Both the position numbers and the translations under genes were made by a program. From assembly GCA_028455995.1 (NCBI GenBank), contig JABELC010000005.1, forward strand, positions 434,001 through 498,000: 64,000 bases of DNA, given 5' to 3'. Shown piece by piece: positions 32,729 through 45,046 of this stretch. The notes beneath the pieces are model-generated. The model was not told where the DNA came from and searched no databases. It worked only from the letters and a program-made list of their open reading frames with translations. Every line of letters starts with the position of its first letter. The first letter of the stretch is position 1. Source of the stretch: Scleromitrula shiraiana. Taxonomy: Eukaryota > Ascomycota > Leotiomycetes > Helotiales > Sclerotiniaceae.

Positions 32729-34714
32729 CTATTCCTTCTTCTCGACCAACCTCTCATCCGAACTACTGCCAGTAGCCTCTCTCATAGTAATACTGCCCTC
32801 TCCAACAATCCCAGCACGTCTCTCCTCAACATCCCTCCCTGTCGCCTTCATTCCCACACTGTCCTCCGCCTTCCAGCCACTGCTTCCTCTCGGAGTAACC
32901 TCATTGCACATAACATCTATCTGCTCCAGCGACAAGCCCCTAGTTTCATAAATGAACACATAGGCGAAGAGAGCACAGAGCAAACAGGTGCCGCCGAAGA
33001 TATAGAATACCTTAGCCTTAAGATTGGCGTTCTGTTCGTCGACGAGGTAGGGCGTCGAGAAGGCGATGATGAAGTTCCAGAACCAGTTGGAGGCGGTGGA
33101 CAACGCGACGCCGCGCCCGCGGATGTTGAGCGGGAAGATCTCGCCGGAGACGGCCCACCCGACTGGGCCCCACGTGGACGCGAAGAAGAAGATGTGGATG
33201 CAGACGAAGACCTGGCGGTTTGCATGTTAGTATGCACGTTTTGATATTAAGCGCTGGGAGGAAAGGGATGAGTGGCTTACAAAGAGGACGACTTGTGCAA
33301 TTTTGTTGGTGCTCAGGACGGTTCCGACGATGGCAATGATGAATTCTGAGATTGACATGAAGAGACCACCATAGATGAGCAAAGGACGACGACCGAATCG
33401 TTCAATGGTCCAGAACGAGATTGGGGTGCTGCAAACGTTTACTGTGAGAGAGAGTTAGTTGCGTGCTTTAGGTAGGATATGATGGAAGGTACGAACCAAC
33501 GTTTGTAATCGTTGAGAGAAGGAAGACACTGGTTAGACCGACTTGAGAAAAGTAAGTCGTTCCGTAGTAGAAGATGAAATTGACACCAGCTATAAAACCT
33601 GTTAGTGAAACTCTATTAAATGGGAGGGAGACGAGGACTTACTCAACTGTTGCATCATCTGGACAGTAGTACCAACGAACGTTCGGTAGAGGTTGCTTCC
33701 TGGTTTGAAGCCGCCACGGAAGCAATCAAACCATCCGCCTTGACCAGCGCTCATCTCGATATCAGTTTGAGCTCGTAAGAGCTCCATCTCTTGAACGAGA
33801 GCAGCATCGTTCACATTGCGACCCCTCAGTCGAGCCAAGGCCTTGAGAGCCTCCTGATGTCTTCCCTTGGAAATATACCAGCGAGGAGACTCAGGAAGCA
33901 GGGTCATGAGACCAATGACGAGGGAGATAGCAAAGACGAATTGCAAACCAATTGGGATCTGATAGGAAGCATTGCTATCAATAGTCCTTGTGCCTTGGTT
34001 GACACCACTAGCAATCAAGAGACCAATAGTAATACCAAACTGGTAGACGCTGACACAAGGACCTCTGATCTTTTGAGGGCAGATCTCAGATTGGAAAGCA
34101 ACCGTATTTGCAGAGACGAAACCGATACCGAAGCCAGCGACGACACGGCCGACGCTGAGAAGACCAACAGAAGGATAGGCAATCTGAAGAACTACCCCAA
34201 TGCAGTAGATTGCACAGCCCGCGATGATGGTGTTGCGACGACCGATTTTGTCAGAGACCCAACCAGAAGCAAGAGCACCGAGGAAGGTGCCGACTGAGAG
34301 CATCGAGACGATGAGGGACTTGGCATATGTAGGATACATGTAGCCACGGAAGCCCTTTGGAGCAGTCGACAGCTCACCATAGTTGAGCTTGAAATAGTTC
34401 ACTGTTGATGAGAGAGTGGATGGTCAGCATATGTATTGCATACAAGATCAGATGAGGATAGGATGGGGGGAAGGTGGACAGGAAGGGTAGGGGGAAAGTG
34501 GAGGGGAATGAGATGAAGTGATGAGACTGGTAAAAGACAACATACTTCCAAGCACACCGTTAATGTATCCGGCATCATAGCCGAACAGAATACCCCCCAA
34601 TGCAGGAAAGGCACAGCGAAGGACTTGTACCCAGGTGAGAGCAATAGTCGCTGGGGCCGAAGGGGAGGGCTTTTGAGACGTGGTCCCGGCAAGGGGCATT
34701 GTTGATTGGGACAT
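32729..34714 (-). CDS. MFS sugar porter, hexose-transporter type
   Basis: Five exons give 554 residues: 34714-34546, 34401-33643, 33589-33497, 33441-33281 and 33211-32729. The four introns (144, 53, 55 and 69 nt) have GTATGT, GTAAGT, GTTCGT and GTAAGC donors and CAG/TAG acceptors; each join restores conserved sequence, for example QQLTGVNFIFYYG across intron 2. Sugar-porter signatures are GYDAGYINGVLG in TM1, SDKIGRR after TM2, PESPRWYISKGRHQEALKAL before the central loop, ERFGRRPLL, SGEIFPLNIRGRG and YETRGLSLEQID at the end of TM12, a variant of the usual PETKG. It should be a plasma-membrane proton symporter or facilitator for monosaccharides; the exact substrate cannot be read from sequence. 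The C-terminal cytosolic tail is long and acidic. An in-frame ATG 21 nt upstream (34735) is an alternative start. Confidence 0.93.
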
Positions 34715-36221
34715 GATTGTTTTGCTGTATTGCAATATGCAGCAGAATTTGAGAGAATAGTATAATGAAAAAAGGAGGAAATTTTTTCAAAAAGAGGCGG
34801 GGGAGATTTCTTAAATATGTTGAGAATACACTAGTGAGAATAGTGAAGAAAAGATATTGAGTGTTGCAAAGAGTGTTGCAAAAAGAGGGGGAGCGCTCTC
34901 CTAAATACATACATACAATGAGAATACATTAATGAATCCGATCAACATACTAAGTATAACGGCTCATCGACTAAACAGTAGCATATAGTTGGCAAGAACG
35001 TCATCTTCATCTTTAGAAAAGAATACCATTGGCCGCTTACATGATAGTATTTTGAAGTCAAGCTCATCTATATCATTTTCTTGTATAGCGTAGCATTAAT
35101 GTTTGGATGAAAGCGGGGCAAGTATCCGTCTAGGTATCTATTCTACAAAGTAGTTATCAAGTTCGGCGTTCAACTAAACACTGGCACTTGTAAGGTAGTT
35201 TCTTAGAATGAAGTCTAGAAGAGAAACGATTATGGTCGTGTTCTCAAAGCCATACTAATAAGATGTTGATTAGTGTTCTGAACCAGCGGGGTTTGGAACC
35301 CGCAGTAGTGACGTAGAGACCGGATATATGGAAAGCATAGAACATCGGAATATCAATTATCTTTCATTGACATCGTGTATGATGATATGGCTAAAATACA
35401 ATTCAAGTTGTGGTTGCAGTTGAAAAAATCAACGGGGCCGTAAGGCTGCATATTACTGGGGAACCCGGAGAGTCTGTACAGCAAATGCAAGGACAATTCA
35501 TTGTGTGTGGAATCAGGTAAAAACTATTCAGGTGCGTTCAAGTTTCATGTTTGATTTGCAACTAAAGTGACAAGTGCTGGGTTAGGGTTATTATAATGTA
35601 CCGGTACTGCAAGTGTATGATGGTACTTTGGTCTCGGCAAAACCTTAAAGTGAAAGTCTAGAACCTCCTGAATCATGACATCCATCATTGACTTGAATAT
35701 AGTTGCCACTATGATTTCACACACCATACAATGTGAATCATGCAGGGAAACTATACTGTCGCTATCTGTGCAATCAACATTTTGAATACCAACGGTTTAT
35801 CATTTAGTATGTTATGTGTACTTCAAGCGTTGGCACTACTTTCATTGAATTGATGACGATGCTGAAAATTATATCAAACATTTGAATGATTCGAAAGCAA
35901 AAAACACAATAAAACAACAGACTTTCTAGCATGTGCGATCTAGATTTCATTGGTATAAAATTGAATAGCAGGAAGACATAATGCGCCAACTGTTTATAAC
36001 TTCCAAGGTCCATATCCCCAATACCCGAACTCAAACGCTAATATCAAAAAATCAGAAGAGAAAAAAAAGTGAGCGTATTCCATGGTATCTAGTGACGTTG
36101 ATAAAGAAAAAGCTTAAAGATATAGCAATGTGTAATACAGTACACGATAAAAGAAGATACGTCATCTCAAAATCCACTCCCCACTCCAAAATAATAAGGA
36201 TTAATGAGCAGTTCGTTATTG
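34715..36221. other. Intergenic region between transporter and C2H2 gene
   Basis: Transporter promoter on the left and 3' flank of the C2H2 gene on the right (both genes minus strand). A GCGGG/CCCGC hairpin lies at 35285-35302 but does not fold as a tRNA. No coding region is supported. Confidence 0.55.
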
Positions 36222-39200
36222 TTAACCATAGTATTGCATATTCTGTGGAGAATGTTGCATATTATGCGGAGAATGCCCATACGATGATGAACTACCATGA
36301 GCTCGACTCATCGGTACTTGTTGGAAGTTGGGCATTGGTGCTAGAGGCATGCCATCAAACCCAAAATTTGTCGTACCGGCGATGCCCATCATACTTGGAG
36401 TTTGATATGCCGCCACAGAAGGAGACGTCGTGACGAATGGTTGCGTCATTGAGAAATCGGTAGCTTGGATAGGATTGAAGGTTTGGTTTGGCGGCATATG
36501 AGAGGAACTAGAATCTATTGCGCCAAATCTACGAGATTGGTCAACTTGGGCTTGAGCGAAACCAGCATCAATAGATCCAAATGTTCGCATGTTGGCGAGA
36601 TTACCAGTTTCCATAGTAAATTGACGTGGCTGTTGGTTCATTTGTTGAACATTGAATGCACTTGGAAACATTGGATATTGATCATTCTGCGTCATTGGCG
36701 CTTGCATACCATATGTTGGTGAAGGTCCAGACGTAGAATAAGCAGCTGATGGGTGGAACCCGTTGGTAAATGGAGGCATCATAGAAACGCCCGGAGAAAT
36801 TGTGTCCATGAATGGACTCAAATCCTCCAATTTAGTTTTGATCGGAGTTATCGGGGTGAGATTTTGTTCAACCGGACTGATAATTGTATCAACGTTGACA
36901 TTTTTCTGTTCGACGAGTCGGAGAACGGGAAGACTGATATGCTCCATGTGCTTGGCGAGATGTACAGTGAGTTTTTTCCAAGTGGTGAACGTCTTGCCAC
37001 AGAATTTACATGGCTCATCTTGTGGTTTGGCCGATGTCTCATGGTGACATTGCCCAAGCATCACCCAAGCTGGCTCTGTGAGTCGTGCCTTCTTTATAGC
37101 CGCTTTTGTTTTCTGTTTGGGCTCTGGTAATTTGTGCTCGCGAACAAGATGTTGCAAGAAGTTGTCCTTTCGATAACACGGATGCTTGCAATCATCCATT
37201 TGACAGATCCACCACTCCAAATGTCTATGCCGCTCATTTTCATGACGAACCCAATCCGCCTTTCTTTTGAATGGCTTCGGATCTCTACATTTGTCATAGG
37301 TACAACAAAATGGCTGTACATCTTCGTGGACATGCTTTGTCCAATCCGAGGGTTTTTGGAATTTCTTTGCTTTGAAGCATAACTGGCATTCGAATTCTGC
37401 CGGAAGGTTACGGGTAGGCGGCATTGGAACTCCTTTTGGAAAAGATTCACTTGAAAGAGCACCTTCTCCTGGGTTAGAGTCGTCGGAGAAATCCGTAACA
37501 AGTTGCAGTCCCCCTGCACTACGCTCAATATCCCGAGGCTTTCCTTTTGCATCGTATAAGGTGGCACTGCCACCTAATGCAAGGCAATGAGGTCTGGCTG
37601 CACAATTATGATTCATTATTGACTGCATATGCTTGACGCGAAGATCAAGCAAGTTCTTGTACCTAATCTCTTGCTGGTGAGCAATACGGCTAACTAGCCA
37701 ACTGTACTTTGGATCCATGTCGGGATTTAACCTTCTCACATGGTCCTTGAAACCCTCATAAGTTGGTATGATTGGCTCTGTTTGTACAGATTCAACTCGT
37801 ATTTCATTTTCATCGCCTTGTTCATCATCTTCATCCCCGTCTTCATCCTCAGCCTCGACCGCCGAAGAGGGCATAGTGACTGCTGAAGAAGATAGGTTGG
37901 GAACAGGAGGTCCACCATGTTTTGTCCATAAGTCGACAAGTGATTTTTGGTTTGTCTCACTTTTACTTCTCCCACGATTTTTCCAAACTGAAGGTAGTGC
38001 TAAGTGAAGAGGGCTTTTTGGTGAGGTTGCGCTCAAGGAACCATTGCGAGTATGCTGGCCAGTTCCAATGGTAGTAAGTGGCCCAGTCATGGCAGCTAAT
38101 GCAGTATTGAGACTTGGCGTAGGCCTTTTTCCAAAGCTGGAAGTTCTCGGAGGTGGTGCGAGATTGCCTGGGTTGCTTGGGGTGGACTCGTTCGAAACTT
38201 CCATTGTAAGGTTGGATGAACTACGACCTCTTTTCAGATTACTGATACTTCTTTTGCGCAATCTTTCTGCCAAGCGCCCAGCCAAATTACTATTTTGCCC
38301 TTTCTTCTCTTGCTTGATGGATAATTTCTTCAAGAAGCTACCATCAGCGACAGCTTCATAATCCATCAGACTCGGTTCACTTCTGCGTCGCGTGCCCCAT
38401 GTTGCGGCACGTGATGTGATTGAGAATGTATCCGCATTGCCGTTCCACTTCTGGATAGCTTCGTTGGCAGTCGGTGGTTGGTAAGAAGTCAGAGTCATAT
38501 AAGGCAATGCAGGAGGGTCGTTGAAATAACGTGGCTGGCTCATTAACTCCTCATCTATTTCAGTTGGAGGCATTCCCTTGAGGTTGAAATAGACTTGCCC
38601 GTCAAGTAGCTTGTTATTTCGGATACTTGCAGCATCATCAACTGGTTCAATATCCTCATTCTCACGTTCGGCTCTAAAGTATGAATCCCTAGATCTCGGC
38701 TCGTTGGGGTCGCTATTTGGATTGCTTTTATCCTTCCACATCTGCACTTGTATGTTCTGGTGATTGATAATTCGCTGCTCTTCCTGTTCTTTTAAATTGG
38801 GAACCTCGATATCAGACATTGATTTTCGATCCTCCGGTCCCAATCCAGCGAGACCAGTCATGTCGTTAGTTCTCCACATTCCCTCGTCATCTCGCAGGGC
38901 AGTCGCTTGCGGGCTTTGTTGCATTTGTGAACGATGATGGAAGTCACGGAAATCAGATGTGACATGATCTCCGAATTGGCTTCCGCTCATTAAAAAGGCA
39001 TTCAGCTCAACCGAGGCTTCATCTACCCAGTGCGAGACGGTCACATGTGGACTATGTGTATGGAAGGCCATATTAGTTGGCTCAACGCCTTCAGCGCTTG
39101 TGTGACTGCTACCACTGTTATCAGGTGTTAACTGCAAGGTGTTGAGAGTTGAGGTTAACGTAGGGAATGTATAGTCTGAATTGTGTGTTTCGTTCTCAAT

Positions 39201-39686
39201 TTCGTGATGGTTGATGATTGCTCTCGTCTTTTTATCATGCACTTCGCTCCTGGGAGAAGGCGTGTTTGGAATGCTTGTATCCTTAGGACTAATAGGATAT
39301 GTTGTTACAGTGGCAGCTTCTGACGGCTTTTGGCTTGCAATATTGGTAGAAAGTGCTTGTAGGGCGTCGTTGAAAGATGTGGGCAATGAATCTATTCTCT
39401 GTACGCCAGCGTCGAAGTTTACACCGAGGAATTCGTCCTCAAACTCGCTATAGTCGCTACCGAAATTACTGTACTCGGAAATGCTCTCGACGGGTGTATT
39501 GCTAGTATCGTATGGGCTTGTAGAGTTACTGATTGTACGGTTTTGGTTGTAGGGAGATAATAGATTGGGATCGAATTGTGAGTTGGATAAGTGATGTGTG
39601 TTCAAGGACAGCGAGTCGGCAAGATCTCGCGAATGTTGAACTTGGGCGTCGACTGAATGTGATGAGACAGAGGTGTATGAAGACAT
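36222..39686 (-). CDS. C2H2 zinc-finger protein, large fungal regulator type
   Basis: A single exon of 1154 codons. Most of the protein is Ser/Asn/Thr-rich and disordered, with a basic region about residues 460-500 and an acidic patch about 620-640. Zinc fingers lie between residues about 764 and 910: CQLCFKAKKFQKPSDWTKH (degenerate spacing), CTYDKCRDPKPFKRKADW with its HENERH pair, CQMDDCKHPCYRKDNFLQH with REH, and a canonical C-x2-C-x12-H-x3-H finger CKFCGKTFTTWKKLTVH. The order and the WWIC/CYRKDNFLQH block are typical of a conserved filamentous-fungus family of C2H2 proteins, which I cannot name further. The C-terminus is Met/Gln/Pro/Ser-rich with NMQHSPQNMQ repeats, like an activation domain. 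Expected role is nuclear transcription regulation. Confidence 0.88.
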   Translation of the reverse strand: MSSYTSVSSHSVDAQVQHSRDLADSLSLNTHHLSNSQFDPNLLSPYNQNRTISNSTSPYDTSNTPVESISEYSNFGSDYSEFEDEFLGVNFDAGVQRIDSLPTSFNDALQALSTNIASQKPSEAATVTTYPISPKDTSIPNTPSPRSEVHDKKTRAIINHHEIENETHNSDYTFPTLTSTLNTLQLTPDNSGSSHTSAEGVEPTNMAFHTHSPHVTVSHWVDEASVELNAFLMSGSQFGDHVTSDFRDFHHRSQMQQSPQATALRDDEGMWRTNDMTGLAGLGPEDRKSMSDIEVPNLKEQEEQRIINHQNIQVQMWKDKSNPNSDPNEPRSRDSYFRAERENEDIEPVDDAASIRNNKLLDGQVYFNLKGMPPTEIDEELMSQPRYFNDPPALPYMTLTSYQPPTANEAIQKWNGNADTFSITSRAATWGTRRRSEPSLMDYEAVADGSFLKKLSIKQEKKGQNSNLAGRLAERLRKRSISNLKRGRSSSNLTMEVSNESTPSNPGNLAPPPRTSSFGKRPTPSLNTALAAMTGPLTTIGTGQHTRNGSLSATSPKSPLHLALPSVWKNRGRSKSETNQKSLVDLWTKHGGPPVPNLSSSAVTMPSSAVEAEDEDGDEDDEQGDENEIRVESVQTEPIIPTYEGFKDHVRRLNPDMDPKYSWLVSRIAHQQEIRYKNLLDLRVKHMQSIMNHNCAARPHCLALGGSATLYDAKGKPRDIERSAGGLQLVTDFSDDSNPGEGALSSESFPKGVPMPPTRNLPAEFECQLCFKAKKFQKPSDWTKHVHEDVQPFCCTYDKCRDPKPFKRKADWVRHENERHRHLEWWICQMDDCKHPCYRKDNFLQHLVREHKLPEPKQKTKAAIKKARLTEPAWVMLGQCHHETSAKPQDEPCKFCGKTFTTWKKLTVHLAKHMEHISLPVLRLVEQKNVNVDTIISPVEQNLTPITPIKTKLEDLSPFMDTISPGVSMMPPFTNGFHPSAAYSTSGPSPTYGMQAPMTQNDQYPMFPSAFNVQQMNQQPRQFTMETGNLANMRTFGSIDAGFAQAQVDQSRRFGAIDSSSSHMPPNQTFNPIQATDFSMTQPFVTTSPSVAAYQTPSMMGIAGTTNFGFDGMPLAPMPNFQQVPMSRAHGSSSSYGHSPHNMQHSPQNMQYYG

Positions 39687-42600
39687 AACGTGTGGACAAT
39701 GTAGGAGGCTATGTATTTTGGGGGATATGAGTTGTATAAAACCTTTTGGTCTTTGAATTGAAGGCCTGCCTTTTCAGCTACAGGTATGGTTAAGAAGTAG
39801 CGACGAGCAGGGTACTGGTCATGTTGCAGCCTTGAGGAAATGGGTTGCAAATATGCAGGTCTATCGGTATTTTAGATTTCGGATGAACTGGTTCGTTATT
39901 TGATGCACAAGCGTCGCAAATAAGTATGAAACGATGAATGAACTGTTGCTAGAAGGTTTTGGGGGAGGTGGGAGGGGTATGTATAAAGTATATTGGTTGC
40001 GATTGGCAAAAAATAAGGGATCCAATTAATACCACACCAAAACAGAGAAGTGTCGAAAAAGAATATAAAAGAATAGTATTCGGAGGGGATGAGAGAAAGT
40101 AAGTGAAGAGTAAGATCTGACAGGGAAGAAAAAGAACACAGGCGCTGTTTGTAAAGACTTTTCGTTTGTAAGATGGGATGTGGGTGATGCCGCTGGGTAA
40201 TCGAAATTGTGAGTGAGCGAGCGAGCGATTGAGGGTTTGTGAGAATAATGAGGGGACCCGCGGAATAAACAGGGGTTTCGTTTACTGTACTAAGATAAAG
40301 CCAGAGAAGTCTCAAAGGCACAGTTCTAGGTTTACCACAACACAGCTCGGTGGACAGGCAAGCAAGTGTAGCAAGGTATGAATTTTGAAGGATGGGTGTG
40401 GGTGTGGGTGTGAGTGTGGGTGCACTTGCACCTGCACCTATACCTGTTCCTGTACGATCCCAGGTACAGGCTGAGGTAGATGAACGCGTTAACGATTAAC
40501 TATTAGGCGCTAAGGCTAAGATAAGCAGCTCAGCGGGATTCTGGAGTGATGGGAAATGGACGAGAAAATAATATTTAGGATTAAATTGTTAATTTTTTGA
40601 GGGGGAGGGGGGGATTGAGTAGGTGGATAGGATTTGTAGATAAATTCAAGAGTAAGCACTTAGGTATTAATAACTCGAGAAAGAATGATGTAATAGCTAT
40701 TACTGTGCAATTCGAAATAAAAGGTACGAATTACAACCATTAATCACCACCACCATCAGGAGAAATCAGACCCATGATATGGGAGAACATTAGATGGAGA
40801 AAGGTATGGTTTCGGCTTGTTGGTGTTGTGTTTTCCAAAAGGCCGGAAAAGCCTCGTTGCATGGTATATATTCAAAAATTCCTAGTAAACAGGGGATCCG
40901 GCGATTAAATGGAGTGTTTTAGTTTCTAGACGATAAAAACTAACGCTGGCGTAATACTTTATACTGGAGCCGATTGATTTATTATAACTGGAAAGATCGA
41001 AGTATCCAAAGCACTGGTGAACAATAAACCAAACTGAGAGGCGATGTTTTTTCCGATATATACCCTCGATACCAACAGTGCCATATCTCCATTCATGGGG
41101 CAGGCGACCTACTGCTACTCCACTTTTCCTACATACTGTGAGAAATCTAAAAGAACCTTGAAAGTGGTTAAATTCTTTGAAATGTGAGTATGTAACGGTA
41201 AGCTCTTTTTGGTTGATCAAATAACAATTAATATTCTCTGGAATGGGGGACACTTTGAGCCTCTAGCTGCGATGATGACCTATTTACTATAAGCCCGCAG
41301 GGTAAACGTTACAGGGTTTCAGAAGGGAATCTGCAGCATACCAGCATACTTATTACTAGAGTTTCTCTTGCGAAATTCATCGAAAGCTTGTGAGATAAGA
41401 TACAAAAGCCCCATCCCATTGCTACCATTACGATACTACTTCGCGCTCATGTACGGAGATTCACCTGCGAACCTCTTGACAATGGATGCAACAGTACATC
41501 CCATACATTTTTCACATTCTCTATCTCATATTTCTTACCTAATCTCCATGTATACCCCATCATCGCCCGCACCATCCATATTTACTACTGAACTTCGAGC
41601 TTTCCAAATGTGGTTGGTACAGGTTAAGACTTTACTGGGGCGGGCAGGGCAGACCAAGGATTCTTTAGACTCAAGCTTCAAGAATCAGCCCAAGCTTCTT
41701 CTTCGACATCATTGCAATTCGGCTGATGGCTGTGCTGTGATATCCTGTACCGGCATGTAAGCGCATCATGGTTCACGGTCCACAGTTCATGGTCTACGGG
41801 TATCGTTTGCACAGCCGGCATCTTTCACTTTATTCTTCCTCCCGAGTTCTTTTGACCAAACTTTTTCTTCTGGATCTCCTCAGTTCAATTCATGATATGT
41901 AACCCTCCATGTTACATTCCCCCATTCATATACCCAGCCTAACCTGTAGAAATCTCGACTAAAATTCTAATTTGCGAAAGATTACGATCTCCAATTGGTC
42001 TATTCAGGAATTTCGATCTGATTGGGAGTTCCTTCACTAGAAATTGATACTTGATAATGGATACTTAGGTAGTGGGGGATAATTAGTTGGAACTCCATAA
42101 TTCTTCTATTTTACCGGTGAATTGGTGCGGCAGTTGGTTTCTTTCGACTGAAAGGAGGATTCTGGATTAACAACAACATGAAATAACCGTAGTGAACGGC
42201 GCTTATTAGAAGATCCTATTCATTGGAGTTTTGTTGAAGATCTCATAAATCTCCAGTTTTATTTAAAGCTTAGAAAAGTCAAGGCCAATCTAGATGCTTA
42301 ACCTCCCCTAATGAGACGAATCGCTAACCGGGCTTGTATGCTGTATGTTTATTTCGTATAACAAACTGTGCTATACCTACAAATTTTATTTCGAATTCTT
42401 CTTGATCTTTACGTCTGGAATGATGGAATGACCAAGAGAATTTTTGATTGCATAGCCTCGATTCTATTGAAAAGCTAGCATGAACTTACATTTACCGCAG
42501 CTCGATATCTGACCAAAACCGTACCCGAGATATCAAGAGCCTTGCTCCAACTGATCCCATCCGGATCTATCCAGCTTGTTTCACAACCGGCGTTTCTGCT

Positions 42601-44652
42601 GCGGACAGAAGGTACACCGAGCTTCGCCCAAGGGCTATGCACTTTATATCGTTTTCATTATTTTTGTCTTTTTTTCGATTTTATAAACCTACGATGAATT
42701 CTTGTGAATTTGTGCTGGATTCGGACCCCAATGCTTAATACCGAATTCTCATTGCTCACAAATATGAGCGAGAGCAACGCATAAGGCCCGCAATTTCACG
42801 TCAAGATATGAGGGAGGTTCCTATTTATGCTTGGCCGATGCTTGTAATGCTCAACCTTCTTATTCTATTCACATCTTCGCTTGTGCCTCGAAGTTACATC
42901 TCATGTGAAGATCGAGTTAGCAATCACATTTTCGCTCTCGTATATCTTCTCCATCAAGTAAGTGGTCAAACTACGGGTAGAGCCGTGACCGGTACTCGGT
43001 CAAGAAATGTGTCAAATGAGGTTTCAATTACCGACCCCACCATTTCATCTTGTCTCCTTGTCTTTCTTTATTCATCGCCTCTATGCTACGCAATTGTTAA
43101 GTCCAATGAAGACCATCTAAAGTACTCTTGGTTTCTCATGCACTGAATATGTAGGATTCCTACCGGGTACGCGGCCAAGGGCGGCGAGATTCCGTATGCG
43201 AAGGAATCCGAGATGAACGGAAGATCCGATCCCGCGGTCAATGATCTGTGACCATAGCCAATGTTGCCAGATTGAGATGAAGCTTGTACAGATTTTTCTG
43301 AAGAATGACTGAGAATAAATATCTAGGGATTATGGCAAAAGTCGGTTTGCATCAAGTGTAAGGACGTCTCGGATATCTATTGGGTATGTCGAGTTGTCCT
43401 TCATTACAGTAGAGTGAGATGTTCTATGTATTTTGGTTTGATCGTTTTTTATCCATTAAATATGGAAAGAAATCTGCCAGAGTGTGCATAGATAATCTGC
43501 ACCATAACATATTCTAGTAGTCCAATTCAAGTTGAAGTTAACGAAGCAGGGCCGCCTATATTTGGGTGTTCATATGTACTACTCTGTCTACAATGAGGCC
43601 AACTATTCAAATGGATTCTACTACTGGTACTCCATTTGCTTAGAACTTGGTAGTTTTTGCTCACATAATCTCTAAAGGAAACAGTACCAGTCTTATCTTA
43701 TAGCAAGAAAATTCTCCATGGCGAATTAAGTATATACTCATAGTCATGTCAATATATTGAGCTTTCTCATTCGATCAATCATAAATGCTCTAATGACAAG
43801 GTCAACTCCTTTATTTTTTGCTTCCGCGGCAGCAAAGTTGGGATGGTTGTCTCGATTCCAACACGTCTACTACTTTCTTACAATAGTAAATGCAGCAAAG
43901 TTATCTGGATGATAAAAGATAGCGATCGCTTATTATGACCTTTCATATTTCTTCGCGAGTCATGACATATCTCCACCTGTTCTCATCGCAACATGAAACA
44001 TCTATCGTCTGAACTGTTTGGCTGAAGAATTGTTTTAGATTGTTATGTGTTCGTTCCAGAAGGAAGCAATTGTTCCTTTCTTCCCATGTTTGAGGAATTG
44101 ATGGATTGCCTAATTTGTCTTTTGCGAAGACTTGGTATCCTTATATTGTCCACCTCCCAGTACAACCTGCCCCCTCCCCCAATTTATTTTGTCTCGAGAT
44201 GATATTGAGAGTATTTTATGATTCTCGAAAACCTCGGTTGTTGTGAAATTATACCCTCAGGGTCAATATAACTAGAATCAAGATTTCATTGCTGTGTCCA
44301 CATGGATATTAATATAAAAATGTCCCAAAAGGGAAGTTTGCGAATAGTAGATGACATTGGTCCTCATTCATGAGAGATTCATTGCAAACTCTTCTGTTCA
44401 AGAATCACGATCTGTATGCCTCAAAGCAAGAATAATTTCACTATATATATGATGAGGAGTTTCCGCTCCCAATGCATCTCGATTCATCATCACCATCAAC
44501 AATAATAATACATCCCAGGCGGATAACACATACATACATATATAATACTTAAGTCTTCAACTAATTCTAATATCCCCATATCAATAATATACAACATAAA
44601 TAAACACCTTCCTATCATACCATCTTTCGATAATTCCTCCAAATCACGAAAA
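39687..44652. other. 5-kb gene-free interval
   Basis: Upstream region of the C2H2 gene, then a long stretch to the small secreted protein. GGGTGT repeats lie near 40393-40422 and a CACTTGCACCTGCACC run at about 40423-40445. Frames of 110-140 codons at 39896-40321, 40882-41253, 41368-41760 and 42808-43146 have random-looking translations and no motif, so I do not call them. From about 43200 to 44440 the sequence is mixed, with no repeats that I could match. Confidence 0.55.
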
Positions 44653-45046
44653 ATGCATTTCCCATCCATCCTCGGTCTTCTCTTCCTTAGCACCCTGAGC
44701 GTCACTCAAGGTCTCGTCATCCCCAAACGACAAGATTCTCTAGTATCAAATTCTACAGCTATCACTTCAAGTTCCAACACTACCACTACTGCCAACTCCA
44801 CTTCTAATGCTGTCAATCCAGCGTATGTTATATTCTCACTCCTTCCAACTATTCCACAAATTCTGACCAGGTTGATATTAACACATATCTAGTATTGGAA
44901 AGGGGGTAAAAGAAGACATTGGAATTGCTTCCGGTGTAGTGGGAACTGTTGGGTTGGGATTGGGCGGATTCCTTACACCAGCTGGAGCTATCACTGAGAC
45001 TGTTGCAGGGGGTCTGTTGCTGGGCGGGTTGAAAGAGAAGAAGTGA
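44653..45046 (+). CDS. Small secreted protein, no cysteine
   Basis: Two exons, 44653-44822 and 44893-45046, give 107 residues. The intron is 70 nt, GTATGT to CTAG, and the join restores NPAIGKGVKED. The protein has a clear signal peptide (MHFPSILGLLFLSTLSVTQG) followed by a dibasic KR at residues 25-26 that could be a Kex2-type processing site. The next 30 residues are Ser/Thr/Asn-rich with several N-x-S/T sites (NSTA, NTTT, NSTS). The C-terminal half is Gly-rich and hydrophobic (GVVGTVGLGLGGFLTPAGA, VAGGLLLGGL) and ends in KEKK. No cysteine and no known domain. It may be an extracellular or membrane-active small protein or a candidate effector (inference). A TATATATATG stretch lies about 205 bp upstream. 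Confidence 0.75.

Noticed and set aside
35282..35305. tRNA-like hairpin with GGGTTTGGAACCC
   Set aside because: Stem GCGGG/CCCGC encloses an 8-nt loop rather than the 7-nt T-loop with the TTCRA pattern, and no acceptor, D or anticodon arms could be placed around it.
41368..41760. 130-codon plus-strand frame
   Set aside because: Random-looking translation, no domain, no supporting splice structure, in an otherwise non-coding interval.
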